From Monoplex corrugatus (Eukaryota; Mollusca; Gastropoda; Littorinimorpha; Ranellidae), in contig CM060307.1 in NCBI GenBank assembly GCA_030674185.1, positions 69,459,405-69,523,404 of the forward strand: a stretch of DNA of 64,000 nucleotides, in the 5' to 3' direction. Within the stretch, counting starts at the first letter, position 1; every line of letters begins with the position of its first letter. Positions 26,760-64,000 of the stretch are shown here, piece by piece. The notes under the pieces are model-generated. The model worked only from the letters and a program-made list of their open reading frames with translations. It was not told the origin of the DNA and did not search any database. A program made the position numbers and the translations under genes.

Positions 26760-28312
26760 TATCTCTGTCTATGACAAAAATATGTGAACAAAATTTTTTC
26801 AGCTTTTTATGGGTGGATCTTTACCAAGTTTGGGTCAAACCTGTGGGCTGTTAAGGAGTGAGAAAGCATATGTTTGAAAGGCAAAGCTGTAAGATTGAGG
26901 TCATGCAGGCCAAAATTTTAAAAAATGGAAAAACTTCAATTAAACACATTGTCATGAACTTTATGACAATACATAAAATCTGTTTTCATTCTTGTGATAA
27001 TCTACCATTTGCTCTTGGTGAGTCTGATGTTCTAGTTCAAGCAAAGCTTTTTCAAAGACACAATGGCCTTGATAATAATTTATGTATTAAATAGAGATTG
27101 TCAGGATGGTCTGACCTTCTTCTTCCTAAGGGTTTTTTTCCCCCTGCTCTGACATGCATTATTCTCAAACATAACCTGCTGCAGGTATTCCATGGAACAG
27201 ATGTATGACATTGTAGCAGCAGTTGACCGCTACAAAGAGTTTGTTCCATGGTGCACAGATTCCTCCGTCTTCGCTCAGAGACAGGGTCACTGCAAATCCA
27301 GCATGGAGATAGGTTTTCCACCATTAGTGGAACGCTATACATCAAGCATTACCCTGGCTAGGCCACGACTTGTTCAGGTAAGTACTTCGCTGTCTCAACT
27401 CAGCTGTAGACTTGTTTAGCCCTTTGATTCCCGCACCCTATCCACCAACTGCTGAAACTTAATCCTTTTACTCCCTCAGTCTATCCACCAGCATACTGCA
27501 GGGAGCTGGTGAATAGGATGAGAGAGTCAAAGGGTTAAGATATTGCTTTGCTAGCATGGTTGACAATACAAGATGCTGATGGACAAGGTGCAGGGATTAA
27601 AGGGTTAAAAACATGAACATTTTGTTATGGTTTATTGCATGTTGAGTTGTGCAAGAGTGCAGCACAGTTTGATGCAGTATATGTATATTCATGTTCAGGG
27701 ACAACCAGTTTTCTATGTAAACTTCAGGTTGCTCAGGAACAGGTGCGTCACCATTTTCGAGCACCACCTCCATTTTTTTCTGTCTGTACAGAACCTCATA
27801 ATGCTGGCCCCAAGAAAAATTTAGTTCTCTCTCCATTTGATTTCCCTATGACCTCAGTGTGATGGGAAAAACTTTATCTGTATCTTATATTTACTACAGT
27901 AAAACTTTTACATATAATTCAGCCATTGTTGTTCACATCTCACTCTGTAATTTATCAGTTTTTAATCTAGTACTCATTCATTGTACCATAAACTTCAGGA
28001 TTGAGAGGAACTGATCACTAAGGATAAGCACATATATCTTGTCACCACCTTATCATATAAATGCAAAACAGTTAGTTGTACAATTACGTGTAGCAAGATC
28101 GCTTTTAAAAGGAAATGAAAACTGCTTCAGTCTATCTTAAAATTTAATTAAAAAATTGTATTTCAATCTCAAATTTGCAGTCAGAATGTACAGATGGACG
28201 TCTGTTTACTCAGCTGTTGACCATATGGCGTTTCAGTCCAGGTTTGCCTGATAATCCGAACACATGTACTCTGGATTTTTCTGTGAGTCATTTTGCGTGG
28301 GTGTGTGTGTGT

Positions 28313-28397
<85 letters not shown>

Positions 28398-29242
28398 TAA
28401 GAGAGAGAGAGAGCAGCTGTTTCATTGTTTATGATATATTTAGAAGAAAAACATATCAGATAAAAATTGATTTTAACACTTTCACTGCTAGACGCTCAGT
28501 AATGCAGAAACTCCCAGCTAAAGGTGTTTTCTGCAGCTGCAACAATGACAACAGTCACTGCCTTTAAATGCTTATAACTTCCCTACTTTATAACCAATGG
28601 TCTTGCTGTTTTTTGTTGTTGTTGTTGTTTTTTTGTGAAATGAAAAAAAAATGACTGTGTTTTTTCATATTTGGTTTTGTTTCTGCTTAATTTTTGTGTG
28701 TGTTTTTCAAATGTTCATGAATATTGTAGATCAAAAGGCAGATTCAGAGCAACAACAAAATGCAGAGAATAGTTATATTCCCCTTCTCTGCTTGGCAAAA
28801 GCTTAAATTTCTTCAAAACATCCTAAGTTCTGAATGTAGAGCACTGGGGTGATTCAGTGCCATGGCAATGACAGAGTAGTTCAGAAGTACTCAAAAAAAT
28901 TGATCAAAATCAATCAAAATTCACTTGATAAGCTCAAATAAAATGGTGGACTGAAAATTTAGGGGAATCCCATGCCATGTACAAATATGACCTCTTTTCT
29001 CTCCCAAGCAATAGAGTGATTGCCACAACAGTAATGTGACATGCATTCATCACAGAAAATACAACATCTGCTGTGAGCCATGTGGTCACGAAATGCAACA
29101 TTGGCACAGAAGGGTTAAAGATTCATCTGTAGATGCGAAAGAAACAGTTTTCTGAATTGTTGTGACTACATGGTATTGTCATCTGTGATATTATGTTTAA
29201 AATTGTTTGTTTGTACAGGTCAGACATATTGTTAACCACAGG

Positions 29243-29325
<83 letters not shown>

Positions 29326-29898
29326 CACACACACACACACAGTCACACACACACACTCACACGCATGCACACACATACACATGCATACATGCGCACACAC
29401 GTGCACGTGCACACTCACATGCACATGCACACATACTGATCAGAAAGACACAGTTCCTATATTCCCTGTGTAAGTTCTGAAGAATATCAAGTTGACTTTC
29501 TGTGATTATTTCCATCAGTTTTCTTTTCAGTACTTCCTCCTAACACCCTGGCAGATTCAGTAAAAGTTTGTGGACAATAGCAAGTGTAGATTGTGTTTTA
29601 AGATATCCATACTGTCTTTATAAACCAACAATAGTATGATCATCGGACAACAGTACGATTTCTGGTTTTATGTAATATGGTACACGTTTGCTTCAGGTGC
29701 CACTTTATAAAAATGAAACTTTTTTGTCAACAGGTAGCATTTGAATTTCGTTCCAGTCTCCACTCCAAGCTAGCTACTGTGTTTTTTGACGAAGTAGTGA
29801 AGACAATGGTCAATGCCTTTCTGAAGCGTGCACGCAGTCTGTATGGTCCTGCATCCATCAAAGCACAGAAACCCCAAGTCTCTGTTAACAGCTCTTGA
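23777..29898 (+). CDS. COQ10: Coenzyme Q-binding protein COQ10, mitochondrial, complete, 5 exons
   Basis: COQ10 is a START-type (SRPBCC fold) lipid-binding protein of the mitochondrial inner membrane that binds coenzyme Q and supports respiration and Q biosynthesis. Exons: 23777-23862, 26329-26487, 27185-27377, 28181-28282 and 29734-29898 (TGA); all phases match, giving 234 residues against about 238 in human COQ10B. The N-terminus [20 protein letters not shown] is Arg-rich without acidic residues for 20 positions, as a mitochondrial presequence should be. Exon 2 ends in [12 protein letters not shown], exon 3 has [18 protein letters not shown] and [12 protein letters not shown], exon 4 has CTDGRLF and WRFSPGLP, and exon 5 has [20 protein letters not shown] and LYGP. 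These are the family's most conserved blocks. The start is the first ATG in frame with the presequence. Exon 2 has a weaker GTGGGT donor and a TATAG acceptor. Confidence 0.95.
23863..26328. other. COQ10 intron 1
   Basis: A 2.5-kb intron with a CA microsatellite (about 24427-24530, with ACACATG interruptions). Open frames at 25058-25276 and 25461-25670 lack family resemblance. No gene seen. Confidence 0.5.
26519..26758. repeat. (TG)n microsatellite with CATG and TTTG interruptions
   Basis: About 240 bp of TG repeats beginning 30 bp after the COQ10 exon 2 donor (26488). Any length change here occurs close to that non-standard GTGGGT donor. Confidence 0.9.
27417..27608. mobile_element. Nested TTAA-flanked hairpin MITEs
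   Basis: An inner hairpin at 27459-27538 begins TTAATCCTTTTACTCCCTCA and ends GAGAGTCAAAGGGTTAA. An outer pair surrounds it: CCCTTTGATTCCCGCACC at about 27419 and GGATTAAAGGGTTAA ending at 27608. TTAA with CCCTTTGA-type terminal repeats is the pattern of piggyBac-like MITEs. It lies 40 bp after the COQ10 exon 3 donor. Confidence 0.7.
28301..28392. repeat. (TG)n microsatellite
   Basis: About 90 bp of TG starting 18 bp after the COQ10 exon 4 donor, followed by a short AG run. Confidence 0.9.
29245..29430. repeat. (CA)n microsatellite
   Basis: A pure CA run to about 29318, then CA broken by TCACAC, GCATGC and CACGTGCACGTGCAC blocks. It lies in the last COQ10 intron. Confidence 0.9.
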
Positions 29899-32345
29899 TG
29901 GTTGACCTGTGTAGGATACAGCGTTATCAACTCAACTCAGGATCTTCACTGGTGTTCGCCCATTGAGTCATCCTGGCCATCACTCACTCTTGCCATTTGT
30001 GGGACTGAAATGTGATGGGGACATAAAGATGAAAATCCAAGTGTTGGCATTGAGGTATTATCAAGATCAGTTTTGGTGAACTGAGATTTATGTTATCATC
30101 AGTTTCCTTAGTGAGAGATTACTTAAGACATGAAGATGGCAGTGAATGTTGAAGACTAACTCTCCACAGTTCTTTGAATGTAAACACTAGATCTTGAACA
30201 AACAACTCATCAGGGAATTGTGACAGTGGTCATGTATGCTTGAGGTCATACAGATCAGTTCTAGATTGTGATAAATGTTGATTGTTGCCTTCATTTCATT
30301 GGTCTTACTGATGCAAGAACAATATGTGTATGATTTCACTGGCTGTTAAATGTTGGCATGTTCTTCTCATTCGATGTATGCAGGGATGAATGTGTAGGTG
30401 TCAGCTAGATGGTTTTTGATATGGTGATCATCTGAATGCACACTGTTCCACATTACATGCCATGAAGGGTAACTGTCATTGTATTTGAATTATCTTCTTG
30501 ATATAGAACAGTAATACCAATACCTTTGTCTAATGTCTCATAATCTTTGGAGAGGAAAAATTTAACCAGAATGATTGTTGAGATATGACTGATGCCTAGA
30601 TACTTTTTAATTATGTTAGTCTTTGGTTGCCAGTCCCAGAATATCACGTTTGTCTAGTCTAGCGCAAAATCTCTTCAAAATAGCCTGTACTGTGATTCAG
30701 AATACTTACATTCCTCTCTTTATATCTCTGTCAACTGTGAATGCTTATTTGCTTCAAGACATAAGCAAAAGTTGTTTGAAAATATGTCAAAATAAGTGAG
30801 TCTTTTGGCCAAAAAAGATCTTTGCAAGGATTAGATCAAAATCAATACATTATGCTACAAGTGTATCAATGATGCTGCACCTGTTTATCTTTGTGACCAC
30901 CTCTGAATGCACAGCTCTGCCTGACCTCTTCTTCCTGCTTCTGATACTGCTTCTGCTCATTAACAGATTCCCAAATACAGATGTTCTGCAGTCAGTCACT
31001 GCTTTTTTTTCTTTGTCTGATCCATACAATTGGAATGAGTTTCTCTTGTCTATTTGACAGTCACATACTCTGTTTTCCTTCATATCTAACCTGTAGACAT
31101 ATCTTTTTGTCCAGCAGTGATTTCCCTCTCTATGTGCCCACCCTTTCGTCCACTCATCTCTTGTACTTCCATTTTGTGTTTTTTTGTCCTGGGTTTTTGT
31201 TGTTTCGGGTGAGTGCTTTGATGAGTGATGGGAGTGTGTGCTTTGATTGAATTTGTGTATCAAGATTTGGCACTGTATATATGTCATTATTATTAATATT
31301 ATTATATGTATGCCATTCATTTTGTGTATACTGTAAAAAACAGATTACAGAAAAAGATTAAAAACACAATGTGTGACTCCCCCCTCTCCACACACATATA
31401 TGCACAAAAATAATGATTAGGGTTTTCTGTTTCTGTTTGCTTCTTGAGAGAGGACTTGCTAAATTAAATTCTAAATTGTGACTTAAAAAACTGGTAGATT
31501 GCAATCCAACCTGTTAAGTCAAAACAGTATTTTTTCACATTTGGGTAAAACTCATATGTGAAATGTGGTCCAACTGTATCACATGGACTGCCAGCAGATG
31601 CCCATTTACAGGAGCATGTAAACAGCTAAAACACTCTTTCTGAAAACTTTCACATTTCCTGTTCCTTTTATGCGGGCAGTGTGTCATGTCCATTCTATTG
31701 TGTGTGTTTATAACTCCCATCAAGTCCAGAGCAGTGTCCTGAATTTGGTAAAGGTCCACCCACAAACATCGGATGCATTTTGCTGATATGTTGGTTGTTG
31801 GTTTTTTAAAGTCACTCACAAATATATAGGCCTAGTTTCAGTCCTTTTTTTTTCACAGGTCACATACAGATACACATAGTTTCAGTCCTGTAGATGAAGG
31901 TGCTTTGTTCATGTAAAAATAAAGTCAATTTTTTTCTTTATATTTTTGTCTGTTTACTCTGTAAACTACTTGTCATTTAATTTTTGCCTGTTTTTGTTTT
32001 TAATTGGTATTAGTAGATCCTGTGTTGATCAGTTGATGTGATGCTCTGTGTTAAATGTTATCTTTAGATAGATGAACATATAAACAGATCAAGCATATAT
32101 ATCAGTGTTGAGTTTTTATTTTTAATTATACTGAATTAGACAATCTCTTAATATTTGCTTATTCATTCAGTTCGTTTATTTTGACGTCTGTGAAATTCTG
32201 TGGTAGAAACCTGTATATATGTTGGTTTATTTGCCTATTTTGGTGTAACAAATCAGCCCCCTTAACCTCTCAGCTGTGCCACTGACCTACAACAAATACC
32301 ATAACATCACAATCATCAATGTGTTGTTGATTTACACTGTACACC
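29899..32345. other. COQ10 3' UTR and downstream sequence
   Basis: Follows the COQ10 stop. An AATAAA occurs at 31918-31923, 2 kb downstream, too far to assign with confidence. The 156-codon minus-strand frame at 30850-31320 is Lys/Ser/Thr-rich, has no recognisable domain, and is not called. Confidence 0.4.
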
Positions 32346-32900
32346 ACCCCATGTGGGGATGCTGGGGACTCTTTTTGGTATAAATAGTATCCCCACCTTC
32401 TGGAAATTCTGTGCTAGAAATTTCCTTGTTCCTTTGCTTTCTGTCATTTCTTCCTATCATTTTCTGACTTGCTGGTCATGTCATGTATATGTGTTCTAAG
32501 TCTTTCGTACTTTCTCTTAGGATTGATAATTGAGTACATGTATTCAGTGCATTTTTGGCTCTAGGGAAATGTGATATGCAAAAGCAATTTTAGGTAATTT
32601 AAGCCTGTTTTTATATATGTTTTAGTGTCCTTAGTTATGTTTAAATTTGTATTCAGATATGTTTTTTAAATCTTCTGTGTGATGAATTGGACAAAGTGGT
32701 CAACAAAGAGGGCATCTCCTTAGATTATGTGTGGGAATGCATTGATATGTGTATTAATTTTCTTTCCCTTTTTTTTACTCAGTTTTCTTTCCCTTTTCTT
32801 TTTCTTGTTGAAGTATTGTGTACGTTTTGCAGTGATCATAGCCCTGATATGGCTGTACACAATTGGTTGGGCTTTAAACAAAAACAACAATAACAAACAA
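32346..32900 (+). repeat. Dispersed repeat family A, copy 2
   Basis: Shares GGGGATGCTGGGGACTC, TATCCCCACCTTCTGGAAAT, the TTTCTGTCATTTCTTCC body and GCATTTTTGGCTCTAGGGAA with the copies at 10309 and 55277. It ends in ATGGCTGTACACAATTGG and an A-rich AACAACAATAAC tail. That tail is what a retroposed element would leave. Confidence 0.65.
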
Positions 32901-33919
32901 CAAAAAGAACACTGTACATCAAATGAAGTAGGGATTGTGTTTAGGGATAGTGTTTCATTCAGCATTTCAGAAATGTTGACTGCTTAAGCTCATTCTTTCC
33001 TGAGAAGGGCAAGCTCAGTTACTTCTGGCAGTTGTATCACTGACCGAAAACTTTACCCCATGTTTTCACAAATGTCAGTCCTCTGATTTTGACTTGGAAG
33101 TTGTGGCAGATTGAAAACGAATATTTACACATAAAGAACTGTTGGAAGAAGTTCTTCATAAGGGCAATAATAGTACTGAAAAATCTGGTCCTGACAAAGT
33201 TGTAGACTTTGTGAAAAAGATGCTGCTGACTCAGAATTTGATCTAGAGCTTCTAGAGTGGATGATGATTCTGATGAAGAGTATCACCCTATGACAGATGC
33301 TGATCCATTGCACTGAATATAAAATTCAGAGCTGTTTGCGTTGTTTGGTGCAGTAATTTTGTCTTTGATATCCCAGTGATTGTGCAAAACTGGTGAAATG
33401 TTTGTTTGTGTAGTATGTCACCATGTGTATACATGTGTGTGTGTGCATGTGGAATGGGGGAGGTGTGTGAATGAAAAAGATAGGGCACATTCTGGCCCAG
33501 GTTTCTCTTTCTGCATCTTTTCCTTTGTGTGTGTGAGTGTGTGTGTGCGTGCGTGCGTGCGTGCGTGCGTGTGTGCGTGCATGTGTGTGTGTGTGTGATA
33601 TAAAAGGGTGTGGTATTTCAGGAAGATTGTGTGACAATGTGCATGAATATTTGCAAATTGTATTTTGATGAAAAAAATTTTTGTTCATTTTTTTTAATCA
33701 TTTTTGTGTATACTTTTATATCTTTGGAGATATGTGTGGGAAAAAATCATAGATGTAACTGGCTTTTTTTTTATAGAAATTTCTTGGCATAAAAGCCAAA
33801 AGCGTGAGCAGAGAGGGGTTGTCAAAACCATTAGCTGAGATAGGGTTTAAAAAGTGCTGTTAGGAACATGTAAAAAGAGTAAAAAGAAAAGGAAAAAATC
33901 TGACTTTTTGAAACAGGCT

Positions 33920-33921
<2 letters not shown>

Positions 33922-34013
<92 letters not shown>
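33922..34013. repeat. (CA)n(TA)n microsatellite
   Basis: About 75 bp of CA joined to a short TA run. Intergenic. Confidence 0.9.
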
Positions 34014-34606
34014 CTTGCCAAGAGAACATTCATAGAAATCACAAAACCTTATGTTATTTGTGTTGTAGGCCTACAAGTTGTTTCTTTTGTGTGAACTCGC
34101 CTGTCTGTGTGTACATGTGTGTATATATTTTTGTGTTTGAAAGGCGTTTCATATATGTTCAGGCATTATTCATTTAACAAAAATGCTAGAATGACCTTTA
34201 CCTGTGTTGCATATTTTCTTCATGTATTGAAAATTCGAATACGTGTAATAGTTTTCTTGCATTTTTTCTCACATGTGCAAGAATTCATTGGTATTTTTTA
34301 CTTTTTACATTTTAAGTCTGTGTTATACGTGTTTTGTAGCATATAAACCGACATCGTTATTTTCTCTTATGTGTGTTATTTTATGGTCTGATGGTATATG
34401 ATTGTCTGTGTGTGCATGTGTGTGAGAGCTTATGTGAAAGCAGTCTTGTGTTAGATGTGTTACGTAGCATATGAATAAATATAATAATTTTCTCTTTCTT
34501 TATACTGATTGTATGTGATTGTCTCTGTATGCGCAAGTGTGAGAGCATGATACTGTGAAAGCACACATATGTGTGTGCATGGAGAGAGAGCATGTATGAA
34601 TCATGA

Positions 34607-34639
<33 letters not shown>

Positions 34640-35539
34640 TCCTTATTTTCCAACAGTAAAGGCAGTGACACACAACAATACTGCTGATTTCATTTCTATA
34701 GGGCAAACAGTCCATATCAAAAGGTGCTCCTTGTTCTTTACATTGTAACAGATCATTAGAAAACACATACAGATGCACACACAAACCTACACATGATGGT
34801 ATCAAACATATTCATCACGAATAACAAATAGATTATATTATAAAAATCAGTAAAAGGTATTGGTATGATGCAACTCAAGTCATAAAGAATAAATAAGGGA
34901 AAAAATCAAAGCGAATTTATTTTTTCATATGTACACATACAGAAACGTGTGCACATATACACCTACAAACCAACACACACACACACACAAACACATGCAC
35001 ATACACACACAAACACTCAGACCAGCTGCATCATGACCTAAGTAAGTCAAAGATAAGTTAATTTCTGCAGTATTGTAGATGAAAGGTGCTGTGAGGGTGT
35101 TCCGTGTTGTTGGGCTAAATACAACACGATTTTTTTCCATATGTAGTTGGAGAGAACCAAAGCGGTGCACTGTAGACTACAATAATGCTTGATCAAAACG
35201 AGAACATGCATCTCTGTAATGTAAGTCAATGTATAACACTTTACATAACATAATCTAGCACTTGTAGTAGTAGAAAAAAAAAGTTCAACATTATTGTAAC
35301 TTTACAAATGGTTTTATCATCATTTCTTTTTCCTTTTTCTTATCACATGAGTTTGATATTTTTGATTTCAGTGAGTATGCATTTTTGTCCATTATTTGTT
35401 TTGATTTTGAACAAGACTTGCTAGATGTATCCATTTATATTATTTCATGATCATGAATTGTCTCCAAAATAGTATTATTAAGCAAGTTCGGAGCTATGTA
35501 TGAAAAATTATTTGTATGTTTGAAATCCTGCCTAAATTA

Positions 35540-35832
<293 letters not shown>

Positions 35833-36389
35833 ATAATATATATATAAAGCAACAACTGTATTGTTAGTTTTATAAGCTGTTTCTGTACTTCACCAATTGG
35901 AAACAAACAAAATAAACATGCTTAAAAATCAGCCATAAGTGTATGCAAAATGGATATAAAGAAGCCGCAAACAAACATAGTAAACCATAAAGTCACACTA
36001 GCGAACTTTCTTTTAATGAAATAGCCATCTCTACTTGATAGGTCTCTTCCAAAACTGCAAACAAACGTGGCAAAGTCATAATAGCAAACTCTCTTTTAAT
36101 GGAAAAAAAAACATCTCTACTAGATACATCTCTTCACCATACATACATATGCACACCCTCATTCACACACACACACACACGCACGCACACACACACACAC
36201 ACCTGTTTGATAAGTCTTGCTGCTTTTGGTTTATGAATCCCGCAACTGATTGTAATCTTCACAAAACAGACCACGGATCAATCCACAAGAGTGGATCATA
36301 GGCAGGGGAGCTAAAGAAATGAAACATATCGCTGCCTCCATCTCTCATAATATTATTGTGGATGAGTGTTTGGGTTGCAGCGAACTGTA

Positions 36390-36930
36390 CCAGGGCTCTG
36401 TCCTTTCCCAAACTGCACCAAGGCTCTGTCCTTTCCAAACTACCTTATGGCTCAGAATTCTGGAGGATGAGTTTGAAAATCTTCCACAAAAAAGAATCTG
36501 AAGCATCAGGCCAATCCTCTCCAACACCATCTCTAACCAACCACTTGCCCAGCAATAAAAACCTGCAAGATGAAAAAAGCCTGACTGACATGGTCGCTGC
36601 CCATCTTAATGTTTCCATCATTCTGGTGGTGTCAGCTTAGTATTCCATACATCCATCTCGCCTCTCCCCAATTTCAATCTCTTGCCAGTGCAAATGATAG
36701 TTTTACACAGGTTCGAGAAGTCTGTTAGATAATAGCTGACAGATGTGGGTGGGGTGCTTATGAAAATTGCCAAGTGCTATGAATCCCTCTTGAACAAACG
36801 CCATACTCCAATGCAATCATGAGAGTACAGGCACTATCATCACGAAAAATCGATGGAAATGGATTGGGCACATTAGCCTATCTAAAGAAAGCAGCATAAC
36901 TGTACACCGGAAGTAAGGCCTAAGAACGGG
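36390..36930 (+). pseudogene. Decayed LINE 3' coding fragment
   Basis: Broken frames keep signs of the C-terminus of a non-LTR polymerase. TTLWLRILEDEFENLPQK (about 36440-36490) resembles the family's YGSETW...FQ.K block. RWKWIGHIS (about 36855-36880) matches the family's RWxGHxxRM motif. Stops and shifts separate them. The stretch 36600-36810 is also shared with 12345-12560. Confidence 0.5.
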
Positions 36931-37728
36931 CGGCAAAGAGTAGTAGTAGTCGGCGAGGGCTGGCTCGAAGCCCAGGCCTTTCGGCCTTTTAACGCCCTAT
37001 CTTTCATGTGTTTACGCTTTTCTTTGGGGTCTGAAAAGCATGCCTTAATATTCGTACTTGAGCAACTATGCTTCAGTCTATCTTTTTTTAATAAAATTTT
37101 GAATTCTGCGTCATCGTCCAGGAAATATTTGAATTTGTTAGGAGACGTTATGGTCGTGAAACACACTTGAGGTATTATAAAGAAGCCGTACATTACAACA
37201 GACAGAAGTGGAGAACCTTCGTTACTGCCCTGCATGCCACTGCGTGTGTAAAATTTTTCTATGGTCTACTCTGGCACAGCGTGTTATGTCTAGATCTACG
37301 ACACTTGATTCTCATTTACGACTACTATGGTAACAAGAACGATAACTCCGAAACAATGTGTAAACAATCATTTAGACCTAGATCTACACAACACCCTGCC
37401 AGTCTTTCTGAAGCAGTTTAGTGGTCTGTTAGGTTAATTAGATAGTGCACTATTTTTACTGATAAGAGAGTGCAGTATAGTTACTGATGAGGGCCATGGG
37501 GAACACCATGATTAGGTTACTGATATACGCTGTGAAAACTAGCACAACACACACACACACACACACACGGTGACACACACACACGCACACACTGCACACT
37601 GCACATGTGTTGATGTAGTATCATGACAAGCGCATTCTTGGACCGTTTGATATCGGTCGTCATCTCCAAAAAACGTACTTCTGGCATGTACGGTTGCCTG
37701 GCGAACGCACAACATCCGGCTTATTACA

Positions 37729-37739
37729 TTTGGCGGGAA
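37729..37739 (+). promoter_or_regulatory. E2F-type site TTTGGCGGGAA upstream of TERT
   Basis: An exact match to the classical E2F element, 29 bp before the proposed TERT ATG (37768) and 4 bp before an upstream ATG. Its closeness suggests it lies at or near the transcription start. E2F control fits a replication-linked gene, but the site is known here only by sequence. Confidence 0.6.
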
Positions 37740-37742
37740 GCC

Positions 37743-37767
37743 ATGGCATGTCGTAAACTTTCGTTTT

Positions 37768-37785
<18 letters not shown>
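37743..37785 (+). other. Upstream overlapping ATG (uORF) in TERT exon 1
   Basis: GCCATGG at 37740-37746 is an optimal Kozak context, stronger than that of the proposed TERT start (TTTTATGG). It is out of frame with TERT. After splicing to 41042 it would encode 19 residues (MACRKLSFYGNGQK, then GWHHS) and stop at a TAA just inside exon 2, overlapping the TERT start. If unspliced it stops within the intron (AAG CGA TAG). Confidence 0.5.

Positions 37786-64000
<26,215 letters not shown>

Noticed and set aside
26436..26854. Overlapping ORFs of 80-110 codons
   Set aside because: They are Cys-Val or Thr-His repeats from a TG/CA microsatellite, as are many others in the window (for example 4346-4808, 29123-29480, 62535-62942).
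30850..31320. A 156-codon minus-strand ORF as a gene
   Set aside because: Compositionally biased, without a domain, a clear initiation context or homologues I recognise; treated as chance.

Overview
The window is animal nuclear DNA. It carries three intron-rich protein genes, all on the + strand, spread through AT-rich sequence full of long (TG)n/(CA)n microsatellites, tRNA-type SINEs, hairpin MITEs and worn LINE fragments. The proteins resemble vertebrate homologues closely enough for exon-by-exon recognition. The repeat style suggests a mollusc or another lophotrochozoan, possibly a gastropod, but this is inference: no species-diagnostic sequence was seen. Exons were placed by hand from homology plus AG/GT splice signals and reading-phase continuity.

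Region 1 (about 1-15800) holds the 3' part of LCMT2/TYW4, the tRNA wybutosine methyltransferase with a C-terminal Kelch propeller. Eleven exons run from 1113 to the stop at 15800; the N-terminal exons lie upstream of the window or were not recognised. Its introns hold a 36-bp minisatellite, a 2-kb stretch bounded by inverted tails, and dispersed repeats.

Region 2 (15801-23776) is intergenic. It contains a dispersed element that appears split by a 1.3-kb insertion, and a 5'-truncated non-LTR retrotransposon (minus strand, YADD motif kept) that abuts a 0.5-kb palindrome flanked by a 12-bp repeat. Region 3 (23777-29898) is a complete five-exon COQ10 gene of 234 residues. Region 4 (29899-37742) is repeat-rich intergenic sequence.

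Region 5 (37768-62513, continuing past the window) is the telomerase reverse transcriptase gene, TERT. Nineteen exons encode about 666 residues: TEN domain, basic linker, RNA-binding domain with T motif, and the first RT motif. The catalytic aspartate motifs are downstream of the window. Phases agree at all 18 splice junctions, but two internal one-base frame breaks occur, in the TEN domain and the linker. A perfect E2F-type site and a strong-context overlapping upstream ATG precede the proposed start.

The three genes act in separate pathways (tRNA modification, mitochondrial coenzyme Q, telomere synthesis), so their adjacency is of synteny interest only.
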